A stretch of 64,000 nt of DNA, taken from positions 930,001 to 994,000 of the forward strand of contig CAVZIT010000004.1 in assembly GCA_963775445.1 (NCBI GenBank), given 5' to 3'. The translations under genes and the position numbers were made by a program. The notes under the pieces were generated by a model, which saw only the letters and a list, made by a program, of their open reading frames with translations, was not told the DNA's origin and searched no databases. This document shows positions 27,516 through 37,189 of the stretch, one piece after another (within the stretch, counting starts at the first letter, position 1; every line of letters starts with the position of its first letter). The stretch is from Dokdonella_A sp963775445 (GTDB lineage: Bacteria > Pseudomonadota > Gammaproteobacteria > Xanthomonadales > Rhodanobacteraceae).

Positions 27516-27788
27516 TCAGGCGTCCGGCGCGACGTAACCCGCTGGCTTCTCCGAGCCTTCGCCGAAAAAGTACTTTTCCATCTCGGCGGCGAGGAACGTG
27601 CGTGTCTTCGGCTCGAGGAGGTTCAGGCGGTGTTCGTTGATCAGCATCGTCTGATGCGTGAGCCAGCTCGCCCAGGCCTCGGCCGACACGTTGTCGAAGA
27701 TGCGCTTGCCGAGTTCGCCCGGCCATGGCGCGAAAGCGAGTCCTTCAGCCTCGCGCTTCAATTTGACGCAGTAAATCATTCTGGCCAT
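27516..27788 (-). CDS. yggX: YggX, Fe(II)-trafficking/oxidative-damage protection protein
   Basis: A 90-residue YggX: MARMIYCVKLKREAEGL with the single conserved cysteine, then PWPGELGKRIFDNVSAEAW and the EKYFFG segment. It helps protect Fe-S proteins from oxidants. GGAGGAA lies six bases before ATG 27788. It follows mutY by 19 bases, the classic mutY-yggX operon, and MutY itself carries a 4Fe-4S cluster. Confidence 0.96.
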   Translation of the reverse strand: MARMIYCVKLKREAEGLAFAPWPGELGKRIFDNVSAEAWASWLTHQTMLINEHRLNLLEPKTRTFLAAEMEKYFFGEGSEKPAGYVAPDA

Positions 27789-27807
27789 CTCGCGAATTCC
27801 TCCGTCT

Positions 27808-28863
<1,056 letters not shown>

Positions 28864-29029
28864 GGATCTTGGTCCAATGCGCTCATGGCGAATCTTTTCC
28901 AGGCCCCTTTGAGATCGCGCAGTCCGCTGTGCATGTCGTCGATGTTCTCGGTTCGATTCGTCTCCTGGCGCGCCTCAGGCCGATCATCGGCGGGGTGCAG
29001 ACGGGTTGCGCTCGCGGCATGTACGTCGC

Positions 29030-30166
29030 TCACGCAGTCAGGGATGCCGGCAGCAGCCCGTCGACGAATGGTGCTGCCCTGAACACGCGCAGATCTTCGG
29101 CCTTCTCGCCGAGTCCGACATAACGGATGGGGAGTCCGATTTCGCGCGCGAGCGCGAAAACGACGCCGCCTTTGGCGGTCCCGTCGAGCTTGGTCACGAC
29201 CAGGCCGGTGACGCCGATCGCCTTGTGGAAGCTCGCAACTTGGTGGATCGCGTTCTGTCCGGTGCTGCCGTCGATGACGAGCAGTACTTCGTGCGGTGCA
29301 GATGGATCGAGTTTGCCGAGCACGCGCCGGATCTTGGCGAGTTCGTCCATCAGTCCCGATTGGGTGTGCAGGCGGCCTGCGGTATCGGCTATCAGCACGT
29401 CGGTGGAACGTGCGCGGGCGGTTTGCAACGCATCGAAAATCACGCTGGCCGCATCGGCGCCCTGCGCCTGGGCGGCCACCGGTACGCCGTTGCGCTCGCC
29501 CCATGCCGCGAGCTGTTCTACCGCAGCGGCACGAAACGTGTCGCCGGCGGCGAGTTGTACCGAGCGGGCCTGATCGAGATAACGCCGGGCGAGCTTGCCG
29601 ATCGTGGTGGTCTTGCCGACGCCGTTGACCCCGACGACGAGCAGAACGAACGGCCGCTGGCCGCCGACGTCGAGCGGTTGCTCGACCGGTTTCAGCAGCG
29701 CGACCAGCTGCTCGCGCAGCGCCGCAAGCAGTGCGTTGCTGTCGGTGAACTCGCGATCGGCGACGCGTTTGCGCAGACCATCGACGAGCTCGCTCGAAAC
29801 GCCGACGCCAACGTCGGCGCCGATGAGGCACGTTTCCAGCTCGTCGAGCAACGCATCATCGAGCACGGGATTGCGCGCAAACAGCGTCGACAGCCCGCGC
29901 CTGACCGCATTGCCCGAGAGCCGGTCGCGCCACGATGGCCGCGCGCTCGACTCGCCGGCCGGCGCATTCCGGCGCAGATCGGATGGTTCGGCCGTATTCC
30001 TCGTGATTGCTTCAATCAAGTCATCGGCGGAAAAGCCCGATGCGGTTTCACTCGCAGGTACAGTTGCGCGCCCAGGCGATTTTTCGGCCTGCTCGACCGA
30101 CACAGGAACCGGCTCGCTCGCGGAGGTATCGGCTACGGATGGCTGCTTCTTCCAGAATTTCGGCAT
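29030..30166 (-). CDS. ftsY: FtsY, signal recognition particle receptor
   Basis: A 378-residue SRP-receptor GTPase. An acidic/disordered A region of about 70 residues precedes the N domain and the G domain, which has GVNGVGKTTTIGKLA (P-loop), DTAGRLHTQSGLMDEL and TKLDGTAKGG, ending GLGEKAEDLRVFRAAPFVDG. It docks SRP-ribosome complexes at the membrane. MPKFWKKQ at 30166 fits FtsY N-termini; ATG 30199 in frame would add 11 residues, and neither has a clear ribosome site. It is divergent from rsmD. Confidence 0.95.
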   Translation of the reverse strand: MPKFWKKQPSVADTSASEPVPVSVEQAEKSPGRATVPASETASGFSADDLIEAITRNTAEPSDLRRNAPAGESSARPSWRDRLSGNAVRRGLSTLFARNPVLDDALLDELETCLIGADVGVGVSSELVDGLRKRVADREFTDSNALLAALREQLVALLKPVEQPLDVGGQRPFVLLVVGVNGVGKTTTIGKLARRYLDQARSVQLAAGDTFRAAAVEQLAAWGERNGVPVAAQAQGADAASVIFDALQTARARSTDVLIADTAGRLHTQSGLMDELAKIRRVLGKLDPSAPHEVLLVIDGSTGQNAIHQVASFHKAIGVTGLVVTKLDGTAKGGVVFALAREIGLPIRYVGLGEKAEDLRVFRAAPFVDGLLPASLTA

Positions 30167-30289
30167 TGCGTGCGATTTCGGCGAAAATGCGTAATTCATG
30201 CTAACACCGGCTCGTCGGAACCACGCCGATCCAACAGCCACTATCCAACGGTCCGGATGCCGGGTGCGCACAATGTCTGATTTCCTGCC

Positions 30290-30880
30290 ATGAGCGTGAA
30301 ACCTCGCAACCCTCGCGCTGCGCCCGGCAAGATCCGCATCATCGGTGGCTCGTTGCGCGGATCGCGCCTCGCCGTGCCCGACGTGGCGGGCTTGCGCCCG
30401 ACGCCGGATCGCGCGCGTGAAACGGTGTTCAACTGGCTTGCGCCGATCATCGTCGGGGCCGAATGCCTCGACCTGTATGCGGGCACCGGTGCGATGGGTA
30501 TCGAGGCGTTGTCGCGCGGCGCGGCGCACTGCACTTTCGTCGAACGCGACCGGCCGGTGGTGCGACTGCTCGAGGACAATGTCGCGCGCCTGAAGCTCGA
30601 CACGGCGCGCGTGGTCCAGGCGGATGTCGACGCGTATCTGCGCGGAACGCCGCGTGCGTTCGATGTCGTTTTCCTCGATCCGCCATTCGCGGGGAATTGC
30701 TGGGAAGCGGCGGCGCGGTCGCTCGATGAGCGAGGCTGGCTGACTGCGAACGCATGGATCCATGTGGAAATGCCCGCCGACGCCCGGCTGGAATTTCCGG
30801 CAGACTGGCAGCTGCATCGGGAAGCTCGCGCAGGCGCGATGCGACACGCGCTGTATCGTCGTTTTTCCGGTCCCTGTTAA
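30290..30880 (+). CDS. rsmD: RsmD, 16S rRNA (guanine966-N2)-methyltransferase
   Basis: A 196-residue Rossmann methyltransferase: GKIRIIGGSLRG at the start, the SAM site DLYAGTGAMGIEAL and the catalytic DPPF (FLDPPF near residue 128). It methylates G966 of 16S rRNA. coaD follows 35 bases later, the common rsmD-coaD order. Confidence 0.95.
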   Translation: MSVKPRNPRAAPGKIRIIGGSLRGSRLAVPDVAGLRPTPDRARETVFNWLAPIIVGAECLDLYAGTGAMGIEALSRGAAHCTFVERDRPVVRLLEDNVARLKLDTARVVQADVDAYLRGTPRAFDVVFLDPPFAGNCWEAAARSLDERGWLTANAWIHVEMPADARLEFPADWQLHREARAGAMRHALYRRFSGPC

Positions 30881-30915
30881 GCTAGCGCCTGATTCGTCCC
30901 CAGGCGCAGCGCAGA

Positions 30916-31428
30916 ATGGCACGTTCGCAACGTCCGTCGCGGGTCGCGGTCTATCCGGGCACGTTCGATCCGATTACCAACGGCCATGCCGATCTGATCA
31001 GCCGCGCCGCGCCGCTGTTCGGAAGGGTGGTCGTGGCCATCGCGGACAGTCCGGTCAAGGGCCCGAGTTTCGACCTCGACGAACGCATTGCCCTCGCGCG
31101 CGAGACGCTGGCCGATATCAACGGTGTGGAAGTGATCGGATTCGCCTCGCTGCTCGCGCATTTCGTGCGCGATATCGGCGCGGACGTTATCCTGCGCGGG
31201 TTGCGTGCGGTGTCCGATTTCGAATACGAGTTCCAGCTGGCCAGCATGAACCGGCATCTGATACCGGAAGCGGAGACCTTGTTCCTGACGCCGTCCGAAC
31301 AATACAGTTTCATCTCTTCGTCGCTGGTGCGCGAGGTGGCGCGCCTCGGCGGCGATGTATCCGGGTTCGTCCACCCGGCGGTCCAGAAGGCGCTGTCGCG
31401 GCGCTATCGAAATTCCATCGTGAACTGA
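30916..31428 (+). CDS. coaD: CoaD, phosphopantetheine adenylyltransferase
   Basis: A 170-residue PPAT catalysing the fourth step of coenzyme A synthesis. It has the nucleotidyltransferase motif YPGTFDPITNGH, then RGLRAVSDFEYEFQLA and the ISSSLVREVA segment. The length is typical. Cytoplasmic, downstream of rsmD. Confidence 0.97.
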   Translation: MARSQRPSRVAVYPGTFDPITNGHADLISRAAPLFGRVVVAIADSPVKGPSFDLDERIALARETLADINGVEVIGFASLLAHFVRDIGADVILRGLRAVSDFEYEFQLASMNRHLIPEAETLFLTPSEQYSFISSSLVREVARLGGDVSGFVHPAVQKALSRRYRNSIVN

Positions 31429-31435
31429 GGGAACC

Positions 31436-31945
31436 ATGACCATGCGCAAAATCCTCGCCATTATCGCTCTTGCGTCGATCGCGGCGCTCGCGCTCGGCGC
31501 GTGCAACAAGCCCGCCGAGAACACCGAAGTCCAGGCTGCTCCCACGGTCGAATCGATGCCGCCGGCCGGCGCGAACAATGCGGCCTGGAAGAAATACCTG
31601 GTCAATGTCGTCACCAACAACATGCAAGGCATGACCTCGACCACGCCATACATGTATTTCGTTCCGGGCGGCGACGACGATACCGCCAGCACCAATCGCA
31701 GCAACCAGCTCGAAAATGTCGGTAACGTGGTCGCGCGCGGGGTGTTGCCGGGCAACATGATGGCGTTCGGCGGCCCGGATTCGGCCAAGACCGCCGACCT
31801 GATCCTTGCGGCATTCAAGGATGTCCAGGCAGGTTCGTTCAAGGGCGTGATTGTGCTGTTCGTCGGCGCGCAGGCAGATGCCGATCGTGTCAAACAGGCA
31901 CTGGCGCAGTCCGGCGCGGAATTCCGTTTCGTCGAAATGAAGTGA
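31436..31945 (+). CDS. Putative lipoprotein of unknown function
   Basis: A 169-residue protein with a lipoprotein signal (AIIALASIAALALGAC, lipobox LGAC). The mature part has WKKYLVNVVTNNMQGMTSTT and a C-terminal IVLFVGAQADADRVKQAL segment. GAGGGA precedes the tandem starts at 31436 and 31442. It begins eight bases after coaD and may be cotranscribed. I do not recognise a named family. Confidence 0.72.
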   Translation: MTMRKILAIIALASIAALALGACNKPAENTEVQAAPTVESMPPAGANNAAWKKYLVNVVTNNMQGMTSTTPYMYFVPGGDDDTASTNRSNQLENVGNVVARGVLPGNMMAFGGPDSAKTADLILAAFKDVQAGSFKGVIVLFVGAQADADRVKQALAQSGAEFRFVEMK

Positions 31946-31958
31946 GGCGTTGGTAGTT

Positions 31959-31993
31959 CTTCAGGCTGGCACGCTTCGCGCGCTAGCCTGAAG
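31959..31993 (+). terminator. Stem-loop after the coaD-lipoprotein unit
   Basis: CTTCAGGCT pairs with AGCCTGAAG around a GC-rich centre. There is no T-run, so it is at best a weak or Rho-assisted terminator; it could also be an attenuator ahead of the ferredoxin gene. Confidence 0.4.
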
Positions 31994-32029
31994 CGAATCG
32001 TTACCGACAGTGATCCCGGCTTTTCCGCA

Positions 32030-32287
32030 ATGTCCCTGAAAATCAGCGACCTGTGCGTCAACTGCGATGTATGCGAGCCGGTATGTCCGAATAATGCGAT
32101 CTCGATGGGTGAGGAGTTCTATCGGATCGCGCCGGAGCACTGCACCGAATGCGTCGGTCATCACGATGCGCCGCAATGCGTGGAAGTGTGTCCGGTCGAA
32201 TGCATTTTCCCGGATCCCATGCGGGCCGAGACGAAACAGCAGTTGCTTGAGAAATACGCGCGGCTGACGCGCAAGGAGAGCGCTTGA
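32030..32287 (+). CDS. YfhL-type 4Fe-4S ferredoxin
   Basis: An 85-residue ferredoxin with two cluster sites: CVNCDVCEPVCPN and CTECVGHHDAPQCVEVCPVE, the spacing of the YfhL family. It is an electron carrier of unknown partner. The stop overlaps the next start (TGATG, 32285-32289). In related genomes this gene also follows coaD. Confidence 0.93.
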   Translation: MSLKISDLCVNCDVCEPVCPNNAISMGEEFYRIAPEHCTECVGHHDAPQCVEVCPVECIFPDPMRAETKQQLLEKYARLTRKESA

Positions 32288-33966
32288 TGCCTGTGTGGCC
32301 AACCTTCGTCGCCATCGTCCTGATCGCGGCATCGCCGTCTGCTGCTTCGGCTGCGCCTGCGGGTCCGGGCCATGCCGCGATCGCTAGCGCTCACACGCTT
32401 GCGACGCAAGCCGGATTCGAGGTCCTGGCAAAAGGCGGTAATGCGTTCGATGCGGCGGTCGCGGTCGCCTCCACGTTGTCCGTGGTCGAACCGCAAAGTT
32501 CCGGTCTCGGCGGCGGCGGCTTCTTCCTGCTGCACCGCGCGGGCAGCAGCAGCGACGTCATGCTGGATGCGCGCGAAACGGCGCCGGCCGCGGTCGCTGC
32601 CAAAGAGTATCTCGATGCCGCCGGCAAGCTCGATCGCGACAAGGCGCTCAACGGGCCGCTGTCGGCCGCCATCCCCGGCGAACCCGCGGCGCTCGTCTGG
32701 CTGGCGGGCCATTACGGCAAGTTGCCGCTCAAGCAATCGTTGGCGCCGGCGATTCGCATTGCGCGCGACGGTTTCCAGCCCGATGCGCGATTCCTCCGGG
32801 AGCTCGGCTATCGCAAGGAGGTCATGCAGCGATATCCGGCGTCGACCGCGTTGTTCCTTCCGGATGGGCAATTACCCAAAGCCGGCTGGACCATGAAGGA
32901 TCCCGATCTCGCGCATACGCTCGAGGCGATTGCGGCAGAGGGCAACCAGGCTTTCTACCATGGCGCACTTGCGGCCAGGTTGGTCGCTGGCGTGCGCGCG
33001 GCCGGTGGCAACTGGTCCGTGAAGGATCTGGCCACCTATACCGCCAAGGAACGCGCTCCGATAACGCTCGATTATCGAGACTGGCATATCGTTACTGCGT
33101 CACCGCCATCCTCGGGGGGGATCGCGTTGGCGGAGATGTTCAACATCCTCTCGGGTTACGACCTGGCCAAGCTCGATCGTGTGCATCGCGTGCATCTGAT
33201 CGTCGAGGCGATGCGACGCGCTTACCGCGACCGCGCCGAATACCTCGGCGATCCCGATTACGTCGACATGCCTGTGCCGCTGCTGACCAGCCCCCAATAT
33301 GCAGCCGGCCTGCGCGCGTCGATCCTTCCCGACAAGGCAACCCCGAGCAACATGCTGCCCGGTTATCTGGTCTCGCCCGACGGCACCCACACTACGCATT
33401 TCTCGATCATCGACGCGGACGGCAACATGGTCTCGGCGACGCAGACGGTGAACCTTCCGTTCGGCTCGTGCATGGTCGTTGCCGGTACCGGTTTCCTGCT
33501 CAACGACGAGATGGATGATTTTGCGCTCGAAGCCGGTGTGCCGAACGCATACGGGCTGGTCGGCAACAACGCAAATGCACCCAAGCCCGGGCATCGCCCG
33601 CTGTCGTCGATGACCCCGACCTTCGTGATCGGCAAGGATCGCGTCGGTGTCATCGGAACGCCGGGTGGCAGCCGCATCATCACGATGGTATTCGAGGGGA
33701 TACTCGCGTTCATCGATGGCGAACTGCCACGGCAGATCGTCGCGGACAAGCGCTTTCACCACCAGTATCTGCCGGACGTGGTCTCGGCCGAACCGGATAC
33801 ATTCAGTCCGGCCGAATTGAAGTCGCTCGCCGCCATGGGCTACACGGTCAATCAGGGCGAGCACCGCTGGGGTTTCATGAACGTCGTGTCCTGGGATCGC
33901 AAGACCAACCAGCTCCACGCAGCGTCCGATCCGCGCGGTACCTCGGGCAGTGGGGTGGTCAAGTAG
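32287..33966 (+). CDS. ggt: Gamma-glutamyltransferase
   Basis: A 559-residue periplasmic Ntn hydrolase. The signal peptide ends SAASAAP, followed by the HTLATQAGFEVLAKGGNAFD motif. The autoprocessing threonine is in GTHTTHFS (near residue 367), and the gamma-glutamyl binding strand PGGSRIITMVF comes later. It cleaves and transfers gamma-glutamyl groups from glutathione. ATG 32287 overlaps the ferredoxin stop; TTG 32284 is in frame but less likely. Confidence 0.94.
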   Translation: MPVWPTFVAIVLIAASPSAASAAPAGPGHAAIASAHTLATQAGFEVLAKGGNAFDAAVAVASTLSVVEPQSSGLGGGGFFLLHRAGSSSDVMLDARETAPAAVAAKEYLDAAGKLDRDKALNGPLSAAIPGEPAALVWLAGHYGKLPLKQSLAPAIRIARDGFQPDARFLRELGYRKEVMQRYPASTALFLPDGQLPKAGWTMKDPDLAHTLEAIAAEGNQAFYHGALAARLVAGVRAAGGNWSVKDLATYTAKERAPITLDYRDWHIVTASPPSSGGIALAEMFNILSGYDLAKLDRVHRVHLIVEAMRRAYRDRAEYLGDPDYVDMPVPLLTSPQYAAGLRASILPDKATPSNMLPGYLVSPDGTHTTHFSIIDADGNMVSATQTVNLPFGSCMVVAGTGFLLNDEMDDFALEAGVPNAYGLVGNNANAPKPGHRPLSSMTPTFVIGKDRVGVIGTPGGSRIITMVFEGILAFIDGELPRQIVADKRFHHQYLPDVVSAEPDTFSPAELKSLAAMGYTVNQGEHRWGFMNVVSWDRKTNQLHAASDPRGTSGSGVVK

Positions 33967-33994
33967 GAGCCGACGACAGGGGAGGGAGGCAGAC

Positions 33995-36031
33995 ATGGAT
34001 AAGCTGCATTGGCTATGCATTGCGGCACTGGTTCTCGCGCCGCTGAAGGCCGCCGCGCAAGTTCCGCTGGCGGATTTCGCCAAACACCCGCAGTTTGGCG
34101 AAATGAAGATTTCGCCAGACGGCGATTACCTTGCCGCCAGCGCCGTGATCGATGGCAAGTCGGTGTTGTCGCTTATCCATCTTGCCGACATGAAAGGCGT
34201 CAACGTGCGCCCGCGCGACGAGAAGGAGCTCGCCGATTTCTGGTGGGTTGCGCCTCACCGGGTGGTATACACGATCGGCGAAAAGTCCGGCGGCCTGGAT
34301 GCGCCGTCGCCCACCGGCGAGCTGTTCGCCGTCGACGCCGACGGGGGCAGCGACGGCGAGATTTTCGGTTATCGCATGAGCAACGGGTTGTCGACCGCGA
34401 GTCACATTGGCCACGGCTCGAGCACGTTCGCATTCGGCGTGCTGATCGATCCGTTGCTCGGCGATCCCGGTCACGCGCTGATCGCAAGTTATCCGGTCAA
34501 TGGCGCGAGTCTCGGCAACCAGCGCACACAAAGTTCGATCGGGGTTTTCCCCGAGGCGCTGCGCATCGATCTTGCGAGCGGCAAGACCAATCCAGTGACC
34601 ACATCGCCGCTGCGCAACGCGAGTTTTCTCACCGACGACAACGGCGAAGTCCGCTTTGCCTTCGGCGAGGATCAGGACCAGGCGATGCAGGTGTGGTATC
34701 GCGCGGGCGACGGCAAGGACTGGGAAAAGGTCTTCGACGAGACGCGCGATCATTTGCGCGTCACGCCCATGGCGTTCGATCGCGACGGCGACGCCGTGTA
34801 TTTTTCCTGTGGCGGTACACACGGCGTCGGCGGCGTGTGCCTGTGGAATGTGGCGACGCGCAAATTGAAACCGGTGTGGAGCGGCAGCGACGTCGGCGTG
34901 GACCGCCTGTTGCCGGCCTTCGATGACAAGGGCGTGTTCGCGATTCGTTCGATGCCGGGCCGCGCGGCGATCACCTTGCTCCACCGCGACGCGCCGGGGG
35001 CCAAGTTGCTCGTCGCGTTGATGCAGCAGTTTCCGGGGGAGGACGTTGAATTCACGAGCCATAGCCGGGATGGCCGAAAAGTCGTGGTCCTCGTCGAGAG
35101 CGGTTCCAACCCGGGCAGCTTCTATCTTTACGACGCAAGCAGCCACAAGCTCCAGTTCCTTGTCGCGCGCGCGCCATGGATCAAACCCTCGCAGATGGCC
35201 CGCGTGAAGCCGATCCAGTTGAAGGCGCGCGATGGTCTCGACCTGCACGGTTACCTGACCAGCCCGCCGGGAATTAGCGACGCGAAAAACCTGCCGCTCG
35301 TCGTGTTCGTGCACGGCGGCCCGTATTTCGTGCGCGACCGCTGGCGCTTCGATCCGTATGTGCAGATGCTCGCGAGCCGCGGCTATGCGGTGTTGCAAGT
35401 CAATTACCGGGGCTCGGGCGGTTACGGTTACGACTTCGTCAAGGCCGGATTCCGCCAATGGGGCGGGAAGATGCAGGATGACGTGACCGATGCGACGCAT
35501 TGGGCGATAGCGCAAGGTATCGCCGATCCCAAGCGCATCTGCATTTTCGGAGGCAGCTATGGTGGTTATGCGGCGCTCGAGGGCGCGGTCAGGGAACCCC
35601 ACCTGTATCAATGCGCGATCGGCTACGTCGGCGTGTACGATCTTCGCCTCATGTACACGCGCGGCGACGTGCCGCAATTCGTGTTCGGGCAGAACTACCT
35701 GAAGATGGTGCTCGGCACCGACGAGGCCGACTTGTGGTCGCGTTCACCGATGGCGCGGCTCGATCGACTCAAGGCCAAGGTCATGCTGATCGTGGGCGGC
35801 CAGGACAATCGCGTCCCGCCGATACAGGGCGAGCATCTGCATGAGGCGCTCGAGAAGCGACATGTTGCGCACGAATGGCTGTACCGCCGGGGCGAAGGCC
35901 ACGGCTATTACGACGAGAGTCACGTCGCGGACCTGTTCCAGAAAGTCATTGCGTTTCTCGGCAACAACATTGGCGCCGCAAAGATACCGGCTCCGGGGGA
36001 GCCGTCGGCAGGCAGCAACGCAGATGAGTGA
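33995..36031 (+). CDS. S9-family prolyl oligopeptidase-like serine peptidase
   Basis: A 678-residue exported peptidase. The signal peptide ends near KAAAQ, a beta-propeller-like N-terminal part runs to about residue 400, and an alpha/beta-hydrolase follows. The nucleophile is in FGGSYGGYAA, the acid in GGQDNRVPP and the histidine in GEGHGYYD. The HGGPY oxyanion motif is present. A strong GGGAGGGAGG precedes ATG 33995. It lies 28 bases after ggt and overlaps the Rieske gene by eight bases; ggt and this gene suggest periplasmic peptide turnover. Confidence 0.93.
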   Translation: MDKLHWLCIAALVLAPLKAAAQVPLADFAKHPQFGEMKISPDGDYLAASAVIDGKSVLSLIHLADMKGVNVRPRDEKELADFWWVAPHRVVYTIGEKSGGLDAPSPTGELFAVDADGGSDGEIFGYRMSNGLSTASHIGHGSSTFAFGVLIDPLLGDPGHALIASYPVNGASLGNQRTQSSIGVFPEALRIDLASGKTNPVTTSPLRNASFLTDDNGEVRFAFGEDQDQAMQVWYRAGDGKDWEKVFDETRDHLRVTPMAFDRDGDAVYFSCGGTHGVGGVCLWNVATRKLKPVWSGSDVGVDRLLPAFDDKGVFAIRSMPGRAAITLLHRDAPGAKLLVALMQQFPGEDVEFTSHSRDGRKVVVLVESGSNPGSFYLYDASSHKLQFLVARAPWIKPSQMARVKPIQLKARDGLDLHGYLTSPPGISDAKNLPLVVFVHGGPYFVRDRWRFDPYVQMLASRGYAVLQVNYRGSGGYGYDFVKAGFRQWGGKMQDDVTDATHWAIAQGIADPKRICIFGGSYGGYAALEGAVREPHLYQCAIGYVGVYDLRLMYTRGDVPQFVFGQNYLKMVLGTDEADLWSRSPMARLDRLKAKVMLIVGGQDNRVPPIQGEHLHEALEKRHVAHEWLYRRGEGHGYYDESHVADLFQKVIAFLGNNIGAAKIPAPGEPSAGSNADE

Positions 36032-36344
36032 CTGGATCGACGTGTGTGCACGCTCTGACCTGTTGCCCGGGGAATATCGTGTCGTGTATGACGACGAGAC
36101 GCCGATCGCAATCATCAATGTCGATGGCGATCTGTATGCGATCGAGGATGTCTGCACGCACGACGGCGGGGAATTGACGGGTGGCGTGATCGAGGGCCAC
36201 GAGATCGAATGTCCGCGACACGGCGCGCGCTTCGATATCTGCACCGGCGCCGTATTGTGTCCACCCGCGCTTGTGCCGATTGCGAAGTTTCCGGTGAAAG
36301 TCGAGGGTGGGCGCATTTATACGCGGGACGATCGCGAAGGTTGA
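36024..36344 (+). CDS. Rieske-type 2Fe-2S ferredoxin
   Basis: A 106-residue Rieske protein. Cluster ligands are CTH and CPRH in VCTHDGGELTGG and IECPRHGARFD, with the usual 17-residue spacing. It matches small ferredoxin components of dioxygenases. ATG 36024 overlaps the end of the peptidase gene. No oxygenase gene is adjacent, so its partner is unknown. Confidence 0.92.
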   Translation: MSDWIDVCARSDLLPGEYRVVYDDETPIAIINVDGDLYAIEDVCTHDGGELTGGVIEGHEIECPRHGARFDICTGAVLCPPALVPIAKFPVKVEGGRIYTRDDREG

Positions 36345-36404
36345 TTCGATTTTTTTCTCTTGTGCTTCGCTGCACTCGCCCGATGCCACCCTTTCGCTAG
36401 TGTT

Positions 36405-36878
36405 CCGCTCGCCTCGGCGGCGAGCGGGTTCCTTTTGGCATTGCCCCAAAAGGAACCAAAAGGTCTAGTGCCGGACACGGTGGTCGCCGTTGGCAAGCAG
36501 CCTTCCCTGGAGCGCCTCCCGGCCCGCACCTCCGTGTGCGGGCGCTCGTCGGCGCGAGATGCGATTCAACGCATCTCGCGTCAAATCCCGGCTCGCCCCT
36601 TTGTTTCTCGCCGCGGGCGGCCCTCGCGACAGCACATCCTTGTGCTGACGCTCGGCGGACGCGATCCATCGCGTCCGCCCTTCGGGTTGTTTCCGCCAGC
36701 AGCTGCGATGCTCGGCACCGCGTACGGCACCAAGATCAAGAGCGACGCCGACGTACCTGCTGTGGCTTTGCTGCTGCTCTTGGGTCCCGTAGGCGCCGCC
36801 TTCGGGGGGCCCTCTCTTTGACTACCTTTCTCTCGGCCAAACGGGAGAAAGTAGCCCGCTCGCCGCCGAGGCGAGCGG
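36405..36878. repeat. Palindrome array with 24-bp perfect terminal inverted repeats
   Basis: The ends 36405-36428 and 36855-36878 are exact reverse complements (CCGCTCGCCTCGGCGGCGAG plus CGGG), and each end is itself a partial hairpin. Inside lie further hairpins: 36427-36457 (GGTTCCTTTTGG stem), 36522-36543, 36553-36580 (CGCGAGATGCG stem), 36630-36647, 36655-36678 (GCGGACGCGAT stem) and about 36821-36854. No transposase or target-site duplication was seen. Confidence 0.8.
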
Positions 36879-37067
36879 TAGCGCACGACCACATTGCGTC
36901 GCGCGCGAGAAACGCAACGCCAATAGGGCGACTTGCCGATGCCGACCGGCGCCGACAAGCCACGCCCCCGTTTCCGGCGTCGCACAGCAAACCCATTCAC
37001 TCACATGTAAATGCGCCAGATGAGCGGGCTGTTCACCGTGATGTGACCCAAAAAATAGAAATGCTAT

Positions 37068-37082
37068 TGCGAGTGATTCGCA
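37068..37082. promoter_or_regulatory. Candidate Fur box
   Basis: TGCGAGTGATTCGCA is a 7-1-7 dyad (six of seven pairs) resembling the TGATAAT-n-ATTATCA Fur core. It lies 108 bases before the first gene of an iron-uptake operon. Confidence 0.5.
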
Positions 37083-37189
37083 TTTGTGTTTGAATCCGGG
37101 ACGCCCGCAAGAGGCAGCGAGTGCTGCTTCGTCGATGCAGGGCCAGGGGCGCAGGGCGAGCAATGTTTCCGCCTCGGTATCGGGATCCA

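Larger units (their letters stand above)
36345..37189. other. Long intergenic region with palindromic element
   Basis: About 845 bases without a convincing gene. It holds a 474-bp element rich in hairpins with perfect inverted ends (36405-36878) and a Fur-box-like sequence (37068-37082) before the iron-uptake genes. Confidence 0.7.

Noticed and set aside
36458..36820. Protein-coding gene inside the palindrome element
   Set aside because: Short frames exist on both strands, but all cross multiple perfect hairpins and lack domains and ribosome sites.
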